From positions 1 to 64,000 of the forward strand of contig NZ_JAIUDQ010000007.1 in the NCBI RefSeq assembly GCF_020164435.1: a stretch of 64,000 nucleotides of DNA. The letters are read 5' to 3'. Numbering within the stretch: the first letter of the stretch is position 1; every line of letters starts with the position of its first letter. The notes under the pieces are model-generated. The model was not told the origin of the DNA. It did not search any database and was given only the letters and a program-made list of their open reading frames with translations. Below are positions 43,201 through 52,229 of this stretch, one piece after another. A program made the position numbers and the translations under genes. Origin of the DNA: Phyllobacterium lublinensis (GTDB lineage: Bacteria > Pseudomonadota > Alphaproteobacteria > Rhizobiales > Rhizobiaceae).

Positions 43201-44589
43201 CTGCAGATCGCCAATCAAATCGAAACGACGCTCGGCGATATCGGGACGATCACGACCCTGATCACGCAGGGAAAGACACTCTTCCAGGCACTGGACGCCA
43301 TTGTGGGCCAGCCGGACCAACTCGCTGATCTCCTGGGTGATCCGGGCGAGCTCGGCACCCGGTTGGCGGCGGTTCAGAATGCGATGGGCCCCCTGCGCTC
43401 CACGGTATCCGGATCGCGGCTGCTGGATGGGGCGCCGAAGCAGGCCGTCATCGGGGCGATGGACGTTGTCCTTCAGGTTCTCGATGCAGCGGCTGACCTG
43501 CTGAAGCTCCTAGAAATGCTGACAGGCGACGAGCTGACGATTCGTTTTGACTGGAATCCACCCATCGATAACTGGGCACTGCCCGGCGTGGATCGGGCCA
43601 AGGATCCGCTGTTCCGCGCCAATGACAAGCGCGGCTTCCTCGTCGCCGTCGAAGCCAAGGTCAAGAAGAATGGCAGCAGCGCCCCCAAGATGAGCGTTGT
43701 ATGCAGCCTCAAGCATTTCGACCTTGTCCTGATTGCGCCTGCAAGCTTCATCGAGCTCAATTTCGAAAAGATCGAATTTCGCGTCGACAGCGGCGCGAAG
43801 ATGGATGTCGATGTCCTGCTCAACGACATCAAGTTTGTCGGACCGCTGAGCTTCGTCGAAACCTTGCGCGACCTCATTCCGCTCGATGGGTTTTCCGATC
43901 CGCCCTTCCTGGACATCACACCGCAGGGCATCGATGCCGGCTTTTCGCTGACACTGCCCAGCATTGCGATCGGCCTGTTCAATTTGAGCAATCTGAGCCT
44001 TGGAGCGGGGTTCACCGTTCCGTTCATCGGCCAGCCGCTCTCCGTCCGATTCAATTTCTGTACGCGTGAGCAACCTTTCAACCTGACTGTATCGCTGTTC
44101 GGAGGAGGCGGCTTCTTCGGCATCACGCTCGATCCGCATGGGATACAGATCCTTGAAGCGTCCTTTGAGTTCGGCGCCAGCATTTCCATAGATCTCGGTG
44201 TGGCATCGGGCGGCGTCCACGTCATGGCGGGCATCTACTTTCGCATGGAAAACAGCGCCTGCTCACTGACCGGGTATTTCCGCCTTGGCGGCTATGTCAG
44301 CGTGCTTGGCCTGATATCGGCGTCGCTCGAGCTCTATCTGGAGCTGCGTTACGAATTCGAGACGGGCAAATGCGTTGGCAAGGCACAGCTCACGATCGAA
44401 GTCGAGATATTCATGTTCTCAACGAGCGTCACGGTGACGTGCGAACGCAAGTTTGCCGGTTCCAATGGCGATCCCACCTTCCGTGATCTGATGGGCGTGG
44501 ATTCCGCGCTGCCTCTTGACGATGAGCTGGCGCTGATCGGCGTCGATACCGAGTATGCGTGGCGCGAATACGTCGAAGCGTTCGCCTAG
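40294..44589 (+). CDS. Giant protein of unknown family, component A
   Basis: A protein of about 1431 residues (1459 if the ATG at 40210 is used; AGGTGG seven bases before 40294 favours the shorter form). The N-terminus is Lys/Arg/Pro-rich. A mixed region follows with 'IELPWRLILSPH' and 'HTELWHSRL' near residues 300-340 and a proline-rich loop at about 135-160. Residues about 830-1110 are alpha-helical and Ala/Leu/Gln-rich, and the last 350 residues look beta-rich, with Gly- and Phe-rich strands. There is no signal peptide or clear membrane helix. I do not recognise the family. Component B follows 26 bases downstream, so the two are co-transcribed. Function is unknown. Confidence 0.75.
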   Translation: MSPKKPKAGSPAPSRKRKAVKSAVKAASEVAVDIVTGPIIDIPDVFADPNPNENFFNRSRKGSAVVRPRDMVVLRLEFNNLAVSPGKSPRLTKAGAGPAHLIVHFPPQTITEQTFFETPPSGTSNPPPPRPTPPKPEPGGAEALTGPPVRARIAGESRLAFKVPDGFDVPYTLEGVLEACETLELSVPANARPPVEIDTPLRFTDLFATSVAKLSARQRAALTSFAARSLRIAAVQADRSTIELRQATGGPGLKALKARKLSDSDLVDIGALVDPGFIPVPRGPRPAAPGPRQTAIELPWRLILSPHIDERWRHAKQPGDSASTGHTELWHSRLVAPQANGDVTEPPNPDSRRTVRAVWALTGEGSPKPMISKFPVAGDLPLPNTIPFRMPMDDFDRFQITHLSSNFSVSNYKPQPVGTNLLMLSALGGWLDSRGNWDPPGLSVEEWVHRGTMGRDHYVRIVYKGFLYPFGHRVALVKVSERKFHNGRGTSEAVPGNTAYLRQRLFIVVRERERRFADPDLTNIAATIALHRQMPFSSVRILTAVTPSLDQPTSAQSLIGGFGQTLFWPCVGNAPFKFEMAATDIDGRTVQFELPMIFMDNTLASPRTLIGDKLIADFDLAEANAQIAHDAWTDPSRAGRRVAQLKQQRIALAPSVKAGDTSVEAVSVSFDGFSEKKNFKLRSYSDNLSRPIFYPKVERADIRIAALSQLAGSGKSNKVEWNAHYLQHGFAANNQGQVFVNVVSELGMAQLDFSTQGDRAGGFVQPNLTPSALSRLTGPVTGNVSNFIAGNMTGADAFPATLSDLPLPLLFGCIPLGDVIQAVSGLAGKPEQIPKFASEASTQVESFISGLARLFDFVSRLAEQPGAIADAAIEVIKNTLDDLLDQAAAYEAALVANVKTRINNLKTALLAVKTEIAPLLTVASIDTAPALAGLAGALTTAQNAANQLRTAANAQVGGVSLPAGFRQSLLQIANQIETTLGDIGTITTLITQGKTLFQALDAIVGQPDQLADLLGDPGELGTRLAAVQNAMGPLRSTVSGSRLLDGAPKQAVIGAMDVVLQVLDAAADLLKLLEMLTGDELTIRFDWNPPIDNWALPGVDRAKDPLFRANDKRGFLVAVEAKVKKNGSSAPKMSVVCSLKHFDLVLIAPASFIELNFEKIEFRVDSGAKMDVDVLLNDIKFVGPLSFVETLRDLIPLDGFSDPPFLDITPQGIDAGFSLTLPSIAIGLFNLSNLSLGAGFTVPFIGQPLSVRFNFCTREQPFNLTVSLFGGGGFFGITLDPHGIQILEASFEFGASISIDLGVASGGVHVMAGIYFRMENSACSLTGYFRLGGYVSVLGLISASLELYLELRYEFETGKCVGKAQLTIEVEIFMFSTSVTVTCERKFAGSNGDPTFRDLMGVDSALPLDDELALIGVDTEYAWREYVEAFA

Positions 44590-44615
44590 GTCAGGACCTT
44601 TAGGGAGAGAGAACC

Positions 44616-47600
44616 ATGGCAAAGCAAACCATTCTCTGGACCGTATTGCCGCACGGGCGCATGGAAGAGGGGCCGTTTGCGGGCCGGTTGCGCGTCTCGA
44701 TCGTCGCCTCACCGCGCCTGACACCGGACACTGTCGCGGAGCAGAAGCTCAAGGCGTTTCCGGAGTGGGTGAATTGGCCAAAGACGCTGACGAATGTCAA
44801 ATTTGGTCTCAGGATTGGCGCACAGGAGGTGCAGCTCGACCGGATCAGCACGAGCGATTCCACGCTATGGACCAAGCTGTTCTTCAAGGAAACGCCGGTC
44901 AGTGGTTTTGTCTTCAAGGATATGAGCAAAGTCAACCTTCGCTCGTTTCCCATGCGAAATGTCCTTGGCACCGTGCGCAAGCATTACAGGGATATCGCCG
45001 TTCAAACGACCGCCAATCCCCCGACGCTTCTACCTTGGAGCCTGGCGAATCCAAGTCTCAAGGGCATGCTGGGCGATCTCGGCACCAGAACCCAGACCAT
45101 CAGCCTCGGTGACCGGCAAATCGAGTTCATGCTGCCGGGGTTCAACCGCTTCTTTGACGACGATAATCGCGAGGGTGTCGAGAAGCGTTTGCGGGACACG
45201 GTATTCGGTCCGAAGACACCCTACCGCGCCGAAGCGGTTGCCGCGGAGGACGATGACCAGGGCAATCCGAAACCTGGCGGCAAGTTCCCGGCGCGCGTCC
45301 TGCCGCCGGACTGGCACAATCCGGCTGGAGGGGGTGCAGATGCCGGACTGATGGCGCAATTCTCTTCCGCAGCCGAATACGCCTTCTACCAGGCCGATCG
45401 TTTCTACCGGCGCGAGCCGCTAACCCAGAAGAAACTGGAGAAACTGCAGGAGCAAGAACAACTGCGGCGGCCCAAACTCACGGATGTCCCGGCTCCCCCG
45501 AAGCCACCGGAGTTCGATTTTCACCAGATCGTGGCGTCCTATAGCGATTATCCGCAACTGCTGCGCCGGCTCGGGCTGGTCATTGACTGTGTATTGCCAG
45601 CCAACTCACCGATCGATCAAGCCATCATGGCCGCATCACCGGCACGAGGGTTGATGTCACTGGTGCTTCGCTGGGCAGGCGCGCACGATTCCGCCGATGA
45701 TTCCTGTCCGCGCACGGCATGGCAGGCCGACAAGCAACGGTTTACAACACGGCCGAGGACGGCCGATCACGAACGCGGCGTCTTGCGGCTGCAGCATGCC
45801 GACGACGACTGGAATGCCGAAAAGCGCAGCCTGTTCGACATCTATCAGGTCGATGCGGATGGTGCCGCCTTGAAGACCGTCGATTTCGTCCTCTCTGCGC
45901 AGAGACTGGTGGGTAAAAGCCTGGCTCTCGGCGCCGATGGCGAGGTAACCTACACCACCGGCGACACGCAGCCGGTCGCGGCGCTGCGATCGGGCGGATT
46001 GGGCGTTTCGCGCCACGGGCGGGCACTCGCCATAGCGCAGAGTGCTGCATCGGCGGCGCTGAAGGATGCGGCGGTGAAGTCCGGCGCGGCGGCTTCGAAG
46101 AAGGTGGTCCTTTTCACTGAGGACGTACTGCGCGGTTACCGCGTGGATGTGCGGCCGATCAAGGGCGTCGTCGAGCAGGCATGGCATTCGCTCTGCGGAC
46201 GCAACGGCACTTACCGGCTCATCGAGGAGAACGCCGAAATCGAATTTCCGGATGATGAGGGCTATGTAAAGGGAGCGTCGACGACGAGCTCCGCCAGCGA
46301 AGACACAGATCCCGATGATCATTATCTGCATGAGTCCATGTTTCGCTGGGCAGGATGGAGCCTGGTCACGCAACGGCCTGGCAAGACATTGCGCTCGCGT
46401 GACGACTCTGCAAGCGGCGTGCAGGGCGAAACGCCTGAGGACGTCACCGATGTGGCCACGAGCGGCGGCAATGGCCTTTCGGTCAACTTCGTAGCGGCCA
46501 AGAACAGTCTGCCGCGCTTGCGGTTCGGAACGTCCTATCGTTTTCGTGCGCGTATCGTCGACCTTGCCGGGAACAGTCTGGGCATTGCCGACAGATCGCT
46601 CGATACTGACGTTCAGGTGAGCGAGCCGGTCGGCTACTGGCGGTTCGAGCCGGTTGACCCGCCAGTGCTCGTGCACCGCAACCGGACCAGCGAGGGCGAG
46701 TCACTCGAGCGCATGGTCATTCGCAGCAACTGGAATGTGGACCCACAGGCCTATCTTGGCACGCCAGCTTTCACCGCTGCGGTGCAATTACCGGCGTCGG
46801 ACGACTTCGAGTATGAGGCCGTTAACGAGCGACATGTCGTGCCGCCGAAATCATCGCAATTGCAGTGCGAGCAGCATGGGCTGTTCGACAGCTTCTTCGC
46901 GGACCCAAATGCGATCAAGCAGGCCTATGCCATCGCTGCACGCGAGGCGGGTACCCTTAATGACGCCAATCCGACGGCAGTCGTCGAATTGATTACGCCG
47001 ACGTCTGTCGCGGGCATCGCCACGCGTCAGTCGCTGCCGCTGCGCCTGCCGTCACCGGACAACCCGACAGGCGACCGGCTTGCCGCCGGGCAGTACGTGA
47101 TTCATCGCGAAGCGCAGGTTACCACTCCCTATCTGCCCGATGGTGCTTCCGGGGGCTTTGCCCTGCGGGCGATGCCCGGCCATTCCATTCCCGGCGTTAC
47201 GGTTCCACTGGTGCTGGGCCCCAGTGCGGCGATCGTTCGCGCTCCGGACCAGGAGCTTGTGCTCGTGGTGGCCCATGCCAAGGACTGGCCTGATTCGACG
47301 GGTTTCAGAATTGCCCTGCAGGAGCGAAAAGCTGCACTCAAGGACCCGCCCTGCGATGAAACTTTCGCCGATGACGGAACGCCGGCGTGGGATGAGGACG
47401 AGCGGGTCCTGACGCTGTTCGTCGCCAAGGGGCGCATCGCCCGGCTGCGCTATTCCAGCATCGTCCACAAGGCACTCATCGATACGTTCGGCCTCCCGAC
47501 CTGGATAGATACGGATGGCGAACGGGCCTTCTTTCGCGATATGGCCCAGCTCGGCTGCGCATGGATGATGACGCCCTACCGGGACCTGACGCTGGTTCAT

Positions 47601-49310
47601 GCCACGCAGCAGCCGGTCTGCCTGCCGGAACTTATCAAGCTGGGCATCAGCCGCTCCACGGGGGATCAGCATGCCAATCTGCGTGCAACGGTCCGTCTGC
47701 ATGGCCCAAGCAGCGGCAAATTCGAAGTCGAGGCCAGTTGGAAGGAATGGGTTGACGATCTGGAGAAGCCAGGCCCTGAACTCATCACGTCGCAAGGCGC
47801 ACTTGGTGAAGTCCTTCTGGCCGAAAACCATGGCAACACGTTTGACCTCGCCAGCGCCATCAATGCCCAGGAGCATGATCCGAACCGCCCGCGCGCACGC
47901 GGCGACCGCCATGAATTCGGCGACACCAAATTCCGGCTGATCGAATACACGCTGCGCGCAACCACGCGGTTTCGCGAATATCTCCCGCCGTCGCTTTATG
48001 CGCAGCGGGACGAAGTGACCCGCATCGGACCGGTCGCCGAAGGCCCGAAAATGGCGATTGGTGCCGATGACGATCCCGGCGCTCCGTGCCTGGTAACGTC
48101 CGGCACGGCGTTGAACACGATCGTCCCATCGAGCGCTCATCCGGACGAGCCACGAATTCTCTATGTTGTTCCAACCTTTCGCTGGGAAGACAAGTCGAGC
48201 AAGCAGTTTCTCGACACAACCCGCTACGGCAACGGCCTGAGGGTATGGCTGGAACGGCCCTGGTTCTCGTCCGGCAATGGTGAACTGCTTGGTGTCGTCA
48301 TTCTGCAGAACAATGGCCGGTTCACGGATATTCCGACCCATCTGGTTCCGCTCGTCACCCAATGGGGCCTTGACCCGTTATGGGATACTGTCTTGCCCAA
48401 GAACACCACGCGCGTAACGGACTTTCCGGCTCGCGTGGCCGATGAGGTCGTATCGCTGCGCGAGTTTGAGGACCCGTTCAACCCGAACGTCAACACCAAG
48501 GTGCATGTGATCGGTCACCGCGTCCATTGGGATCCGCAACGTTCGCTCTGGTATTGCGATATCGAGCTCGATCCGGGACGCAGCTACATGCCATTTGTCA
48601 GGCTGGCGCTGGTGCGATACCAGCCCAATGCGCTGGCATCGGCCAAGATCTCGAAAGTGGTTCTTGCAGACTTCTCGCAGGTTCTGCCGCGAAGGCGCGC
48701 ATATTTCGAACAGGAAGGTGCCGTACTATCGGTCAAGCTGCGCGGCTCGGTGCCAAGCCACGGCCCGATGAAATTCCCGATCGACTCAGAATATCTCGGC
48801 ATTTCCTTCATACCTTTCCCCGGGCAGCCAACGGAAACCGGCCGAAACAAGGTGGAGCTCGTATTGCAGTCACGCGACCCGGACATTGATTCAGACCTGG
48901 CCTGGTCGGATGTGAAAGTGCTGGCGTCCACCCTTGTCGCCCCAGTCGGTACACCGCCGTTTTTTGCTGATGCAAGTCTTTTTGACCTGACCGCCCGCAG
49001 GGTCGAGACAACGGCAACGGTCACGAGCCGGCTGGGGCGGAAAATTGCGCTTGAGGCAATCAATCTGACCGATATTGAGGGCCTCGGCGGTGATCTGCTT
49101 CCGCTTGATCTAATCGATCCCGCGATCTGGGACACGCACGTTACTCTTCCCGAGCCCGGAACGATCAAAAAACCGGCGCGCGTCGCAATTCGCGAATATG
49201 AGCGATATTACACGGACCGCACCGTTCCCGAGCGACGCGGCAACCAGGTGTTGCGCCGGCGCGTCGTCGAGGAGCGGCTTGTCTACACCGCGTTCTTCGA
49301 TCTCAGCTGA
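44616..49310 (+). CDS. Giant protein of unknown family, component B
   Basis: A 1564-residue protein with no signal peptide and no clear membrane segment. A Pro/Lys-rich charged linker lies at about 275-300. The segment 'YRFRARIVDLAGNSLGIAD' at about residue 640 resembles an Ig/fibronectin-like beta-strand motif. The rest is mixed and beta-rich without catalytic motifs that I can name. GGGAGAGAG precedes the ATG. It follows component A and its stop overlaps that of the convergent patatin gene within TCAGCTGA. Together with A it may form a large assembly or scaffold; this is only inferred from size and pairing. Confidence 0.75.
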   Translation: MAKQTILWTVLPHGRMEEGPFAGRLRVSIVASPRLTPDTVAEQKLKAFPEWVNWPKTLTNVKFGLRIGAQEVQLDRISTSDSTLWTKLFFKETPVSGFVFKDMSKVNLRSFPMRNVLGTVRKHYRDIAVQTTANPPTLLPWSLANPSLKGMLGDLGTRTQTISLGDRQIEFMLPGFNRFFDDDNREGVEKRLRDTVFGPKTPYRAEAVAAEDDDQGNPKPGGKFPARVLPPDWHNPAGGGADAGLMAQFSSAAEYAFYQADRFYRREPLTQKKLEKLQEQEQLRRPKLTDVPAPPKPPEFDFHQIVASYSDYPQLLRRLGLVIDCVLPANSPIDQAIMAASPARGLMSLVLRWAGAHDSADDSCPRTAWQADKQRFTTRPRTADHERGVLRLQHADDDWNAEKRSLFDIYQVDADGAALKTVDFVLSAQRLVGKSLALGADGEVTYTTGDTQPVAALRSGGLGVSRHGRALAIAQSAASAALKDAAVKSGAAASKKVVLFTEDVLRGYRVDVRPIKGVVEQAWHSLCGRNGTYRLIEENAEIEFPDDEGYVKGASTTSSASEDTDPDDHYLHESMFRWAGWSLVTQRPGKTLRSRDDSASGVQGETPEDVTDVATSGGNGLSVNFVAAKNSLPRLRFGTSYRFRARIVDLAGNSLGIADRSLDTDVQVSEPVGYWRFEPVDPPVLVHRNRTSEGESLERMVIRSNWNVDPQAYLGTPAFTAAVQLPASDDFEYEAVNERHVVPPKSSQLQCEQHGLFDSFFADPNAIKQAYAIAAREAGTLNDANPTAVVELITPTSVAGIATRQSLPLRLPSPDNPTGDRLAAGQYVIHREAQVTTPYLPDGASGGFALRAMPGHSIPGVTVPLVLGPSAAIVRAPDQELVLVVAHAKDWPDSTGFRIALQERKAALKDPPCDETFADDGTPAWDEDERVLTLFVAKGRIARLRYSSIVHKALIDTFGLPTWIDTDGERAFFRDMAQLGCAWMMTPYRDLTLVHATQQPVCLPELIKLGISRSTGDQHANLRATVRLHGPSSGKFEVEASWKEWVDDLEKPGPELITSQGALGEVLLAENHGNTFDLASAINAQEHDPNRPRARGDRHEFGDTKFRLIEYTLRATTRFREYLPPSLYAQRDEVTRIGPVAEGPKMAIGADDDPGAPCLVTSGTALNTIVPSSAHPDEPRILYVVPTFRWEDKSSKQFLDTTRYGNGLRVWLERPWFSSGNGELLGVVILQNNGRFTDIPTHLVPLVTQWGLDPLWDTVLPKNTTRVTDFPARVADEVVSLREFEDPFNPNVNTKVHVIGHRVHWDPQRSLWYCDIELDPGRSYMPFVRLALVRYQPNALASAKISKVVLADFSQVLPRRRAYFEQEGAVLSVKLRGSVPSHGPMKFPIDSEYLGISFIPFPGQPTETGRNKVELVLQSRDPDIDSDLAWSDVKVLASTLVAPVGTPPFFADASLFDLTARRVETTATVTSRLGRKIALEAINLTDIEGLGGDLLPLDLIDPAIWDTHVTLPEPGTIKKPARVAIREYERYYTDRTVPERRGNQVLRRRVVEERLVYTAFFDLS

Positions 49311-51969
49311 TCGTCTGCCCGGCGATGCCGAGCCGCCGTTTGAACTCGGAGATCACCGTTGCCTGCGGGATCGGGCCGATCGCCTTTGATTTCTGCTCCT
49401 TGAGCGCACAATTGGCGGCATGGAAGCCAAGCGAGCGATAGGCCTCCATCTGTTCTTCGGAGAAGAACTGATCGCCGGTCGATTCATGCGGGAAAAGCGG
49501 ATAGCGGCGTTCGTAATCCAGGACATAGTCAGGTTCATCCCCGGTAACCGACGCCTTGACGTAGACGAGAATACCTTCGGTGCCGGCCTGGTCATAGATG
49601 ATCTTTCCGACAGCAAAATGCTGGCAGTGCGCCTCGTCGTCGGGTGGAATGCGTTTTGCCCTGTCGGCGGAACGCTTCAGCATGGCGTTGCGCATCGCTT
49701 CCCAGTCAATGGCGATCCTGATGCCGAGATCGATCCGCGCGAAGCGCTGCACATCGACCAGCGCGCCGAAGTTCATGGCTGGGTCTGCTTCGGCATCGAT
49801 CACCATGATCATCTGGCATTTGCGTTTGAGCAATTGGTAGAGCCCACTGTTGTCGATGTGGCCGCCGTCGCTGACGAATATGCGCGAACTGTCCGAGCGA
49901 AGGATGCCGAATGCTTCAGCGGCAAGGTAAAAGCGGAAAAAGTCGTACCAGCTTGCCTTGACCCGCGCCGCAGGCTGCGCCGCATCCTGTGGTGCCGGGC
50001 CCTGGGCATCGTCCACATAGCGGGGGTTACGCAACCAATAGCCGAGCCGCAGATTGAGAAGCGCGAGCGTGGGGCTGAGAATTCGCGCGCCGACACGCCC
50101 CATGCTGGACGATACGGCTGCTCCGGAAATTGCCGCCGCTGTCGCCAGGTCCAGCTGCGGCTCATTCGCGGTCATGGCCTCGGTCGAGGCATAGCCGGTG
50201 GCGTCGCTGCCGACAAAGCCTTTGGAGAACAGGAAGAACTCTGCGTTGCGACCGCGTTTTGCCGGGTCGGTACTTGGCAGTGTGTTTGCCCCGGTCCCGC
50301 CGTCGCTATCGGTGGCGGGTTCGGGGCTGGTGGAGCCCCGGCGCTTTCTTGGGGTCGACCTGCGGACGTTAAGCGTGCCGTTGACCAGAAGATAAGGTGA
50401 CTTCGTTCCCAGTTCGCCCAGTGGCAGGGACGCTATTCCCAATCTGCCCTTACCGAGCCTGAAAGCGATGTTCAGCCGATCGCGGTAGAGGCGATGCAGT
50501 GCGTTGGCATTTTCGGCGAAGTTCATCGCCAGAAAGGTGATGAAGGCGGAAATGGCAAGGTAGTTGTAGAGCATGAACCAGGATGTGCCAGGCGCCCTTG
50601 TCGCGATGGCAGTCGCGGTCAAAGCTGAGACAAACATCAGCGTGAGAACGATTGCGGCCAGGCTACGCCAGCCGTGCTCAAACAGCGTCGCCCTCATGCT
50701 GGAGAAAATCTCCCGCCCGGTCGGGCGTGTCAGCAACAGCACCAGCCAGATTGCGAACGAAATGAGAAGTGCCAATCCGACGTAGCGGGCAAGGCCAATG
50801 CCGGGGTCGGCAAGCGCGGACGGGGCAAGCGGATATGTGCCCGCGGCCGTTGCAATGCCCCAGACACACAGGGTCAGGAACAGCAGGTAGATCAGTGCCG
50901 GCAGCGCCAGGGCTGCCGCATAGAGCGCCAGCTTCGCACTCCATGCCTGTATCCGCGCGCCGATCGTCGGGTTGCTGAGTGCCTTCTGAATCAGACTGAC
51001 CAATCTTTCGTGGAAGAGCGCCGTGCTTGCTATGATCGTCATGAGCACTCCGCCAAACGAGACGATGCTCGTTCCGCTGGGACCGGCCTGCGTGTACCAG
51101 TCAATGATGCGGGCGAGGACGCGGGACTGGACCTCTATGATCACCACCAGAAGAAACAGAACGAGGAGTAGCGCCGCAGCGCGAGTCCAGCGACTCCTTG
51201 GCTCGGAAATACGCTGCGGCCTCTGGATGCTGTGCCGTTCCAGATAGGATCGACGCAGACCCCAGACGATGAGAAACAGCACGAGCAGGACGCCTGTCGC
51301 TTTTGTCAGCAGAAACGGATCGCGCAGATAGTCGTAGCCGGAGGTCAGGGGCTCAGCCTTCCACCCGGCCGGGGGTTCGAAATAGCGGGCCAGGTCATAA
51401 AGGATGTTGTGCCGGAGGTGAAAACCTGACGGGTTGGCCAGGATCGTCAAGGTGGCCAGCGGAAAGAGCACGGAGAGCACGAGCAACAGATTCACAGCAA
51501 GTCCTCTCAAGACGACCGCCACCGTCAGAAGCAGGTCGGAGAGCCCTTTCGGTGCGAGGTAGCGGCTGTGATCGCGAATGTGGCTGACCGGTTCGTTGTC
51601 ACGGACGTCGCCGTTCTCCTGTTCGGCCACCGCAAACGGAAACTCGCCATTGCTGCGGGTCAGTGCGGATACCATGCTTGCGCCAATGTAGCCACCGCCT
51701 GAAACGGTCGAAAGATAATCAATGCGCGGGATCAGCTTGTACCGGTCGAGCGCCTGCAATGCGCCAAGACAGAAGCAGGCCGATCGCACGCCGCCGCCGG
51801 AAAGGGCCACGCCGAATATTTCGCGCGGGATCGACCTGGATTCACCAAAAGAGGGAATTACCGAGATGCCCAGTGCCTGACGGCGTTCCGTGATCGCCTG
51901 ATATTCACCGAGGAGCACCTGATCAAAACCTACGCTCTTCCTTTCCGCGTCCGGGTTTGTCGCGCTCAT
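49303..51969 (-). CDS. Patatin-like phospholipase with central membrane domain
   Basis: An 888-residue protein. The patatin domain is split. The N-terminal part has the oxyanion motif 'SGGGVRSACF' (from residue 57) and the nucleophile elbow 'STVSGGG', Ser90. About seven hydrophobic segments follow between residues 140 and 540. The catalytic Asp is at residue 701 in 'VSDGGHIDNSG'. The family hydrolyses acyl chains from phospholipids. Here the active site would sit on an inner-membrane platform. It converges with the giant genes and diverges from the haem peroxidase gene. A supply of free fatty acid to that peroxidase is a possible link. Confidence 0.82.
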   Translation of the reverse strand: MSATNPDAERKSVGFDQVLLGEYQAITERRQALGISVIPSFGESRSIPREIFGVALSGGGVRSACFCLGALQALDRYKLIPRIDYLSTVSGGGYIGASMVSALTRSNGEFPFAVAEQENGDVRDNEPVSHIRDHSRYLAPKGLSDLLLTVAVVLRGLAVNLLLVLSVLFPLATLTILANPSGFHLRHNILYDLARYFEPPAGWKAEPLTSGYDYLRDPFLLTKATGVLLVLFLIVWGLRRSYLERHSIQRPQRISEPRSRWTRAAALLLVLFLLVVIIEVQSRVLARIIDWYTQAGPSGTSIVSFGGVLMTIIASTALFHERLVSLIQKALSNPTIGARIQAWSAKLALYAAALALPALIYLLFLTLCVWGIATAAGTYPLAPSALADPGIGLARYVGLALLISFAIWLVLLLTRPTGREIFSSMRATLFEHGWRSLAAIVLTLMFVSALTATAIATRAPGTSWFMLYNYLAISAFITFLAMNFAENANALHRLYRDRLNIAFRLGKGRLGIASLPLGELGTKSPYLLVNGTLNVRRSTPRKRRGSTSPEPATDSDGGTGANTLPSTDPAKRGRNAEFFLFSKGFVGSDATGYASTEAMTANEPQLDLATAAAISGAAVSSSMGRVGARILSPTLALLNLRLGYWLRNPRYVDDAQGPAPQDAAQPAARVKASWYDFFRFYLAAEAFGILRSDSSRIFVSDGGHIDNSGLYQLLKRKCQMIMVIDAEADPAMNFGALVDVQRFARIDLGIRIAIDWEAMRNAMLKRSADRAKRIPPDDEAHCQHFAVGKIIYDQAGTEGILVYVKASVTGDEPDYVLDYERRYPLFPHESTGDQFFSEEQMEAYRSLGFHAANCALKEQKSKAIGPIPQATVISEFKRRLGIAGQTIS

Positions 51970-52229
51970 CTTTTCCTCCGCCCAGGCTTCAGAGTAGACA
52001 ATAGCAATATTTAGGCAAAACCCACTCTAATGATAATGGGCTAATTCATTTCGGCTGATGGTTTAAACGATTCCTGACCTGTAGTTTTTGAATCTCTCAA
52101 CCGGATATACATAAGAATATTGAATAAAATTGTAAATGTTCCGACAGAATTGACGTGCGCGTAAGTATGTCCCGCTCGTGGCTAGGCACGTCAGGCATCG
52201 GTTTGACGATAGCAAAGAGGAGAAACGCA
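51970..52229. promoter_or_regulatory. AT-rich divergent promoter region, patatin and haem peroxidase
   Basis: This 260-base spacer is AT-rich. TAATGATAATGGGCTAATT lies at 52028-52046 and ATTGAATAAAATTGTAAA at 52119-52136. The first matches the element at 39903-39921 in about 14 of 19 bases; the second matches 39979-39996 in 15 of 18. The order is the same, with 76 and 91 bases between starts. AGAGGAG lies before the peroxidase start. Confidence 0.45.

Noticed and set aside
45657-48362. Long antisense frames opposite the second giant gene (339 and 436 codons)
   Set aside because: The plus-strand frame is open over 4.7 kb with a good ribosome site. The antisense frames have Arg/His-rich translations of shadow type.
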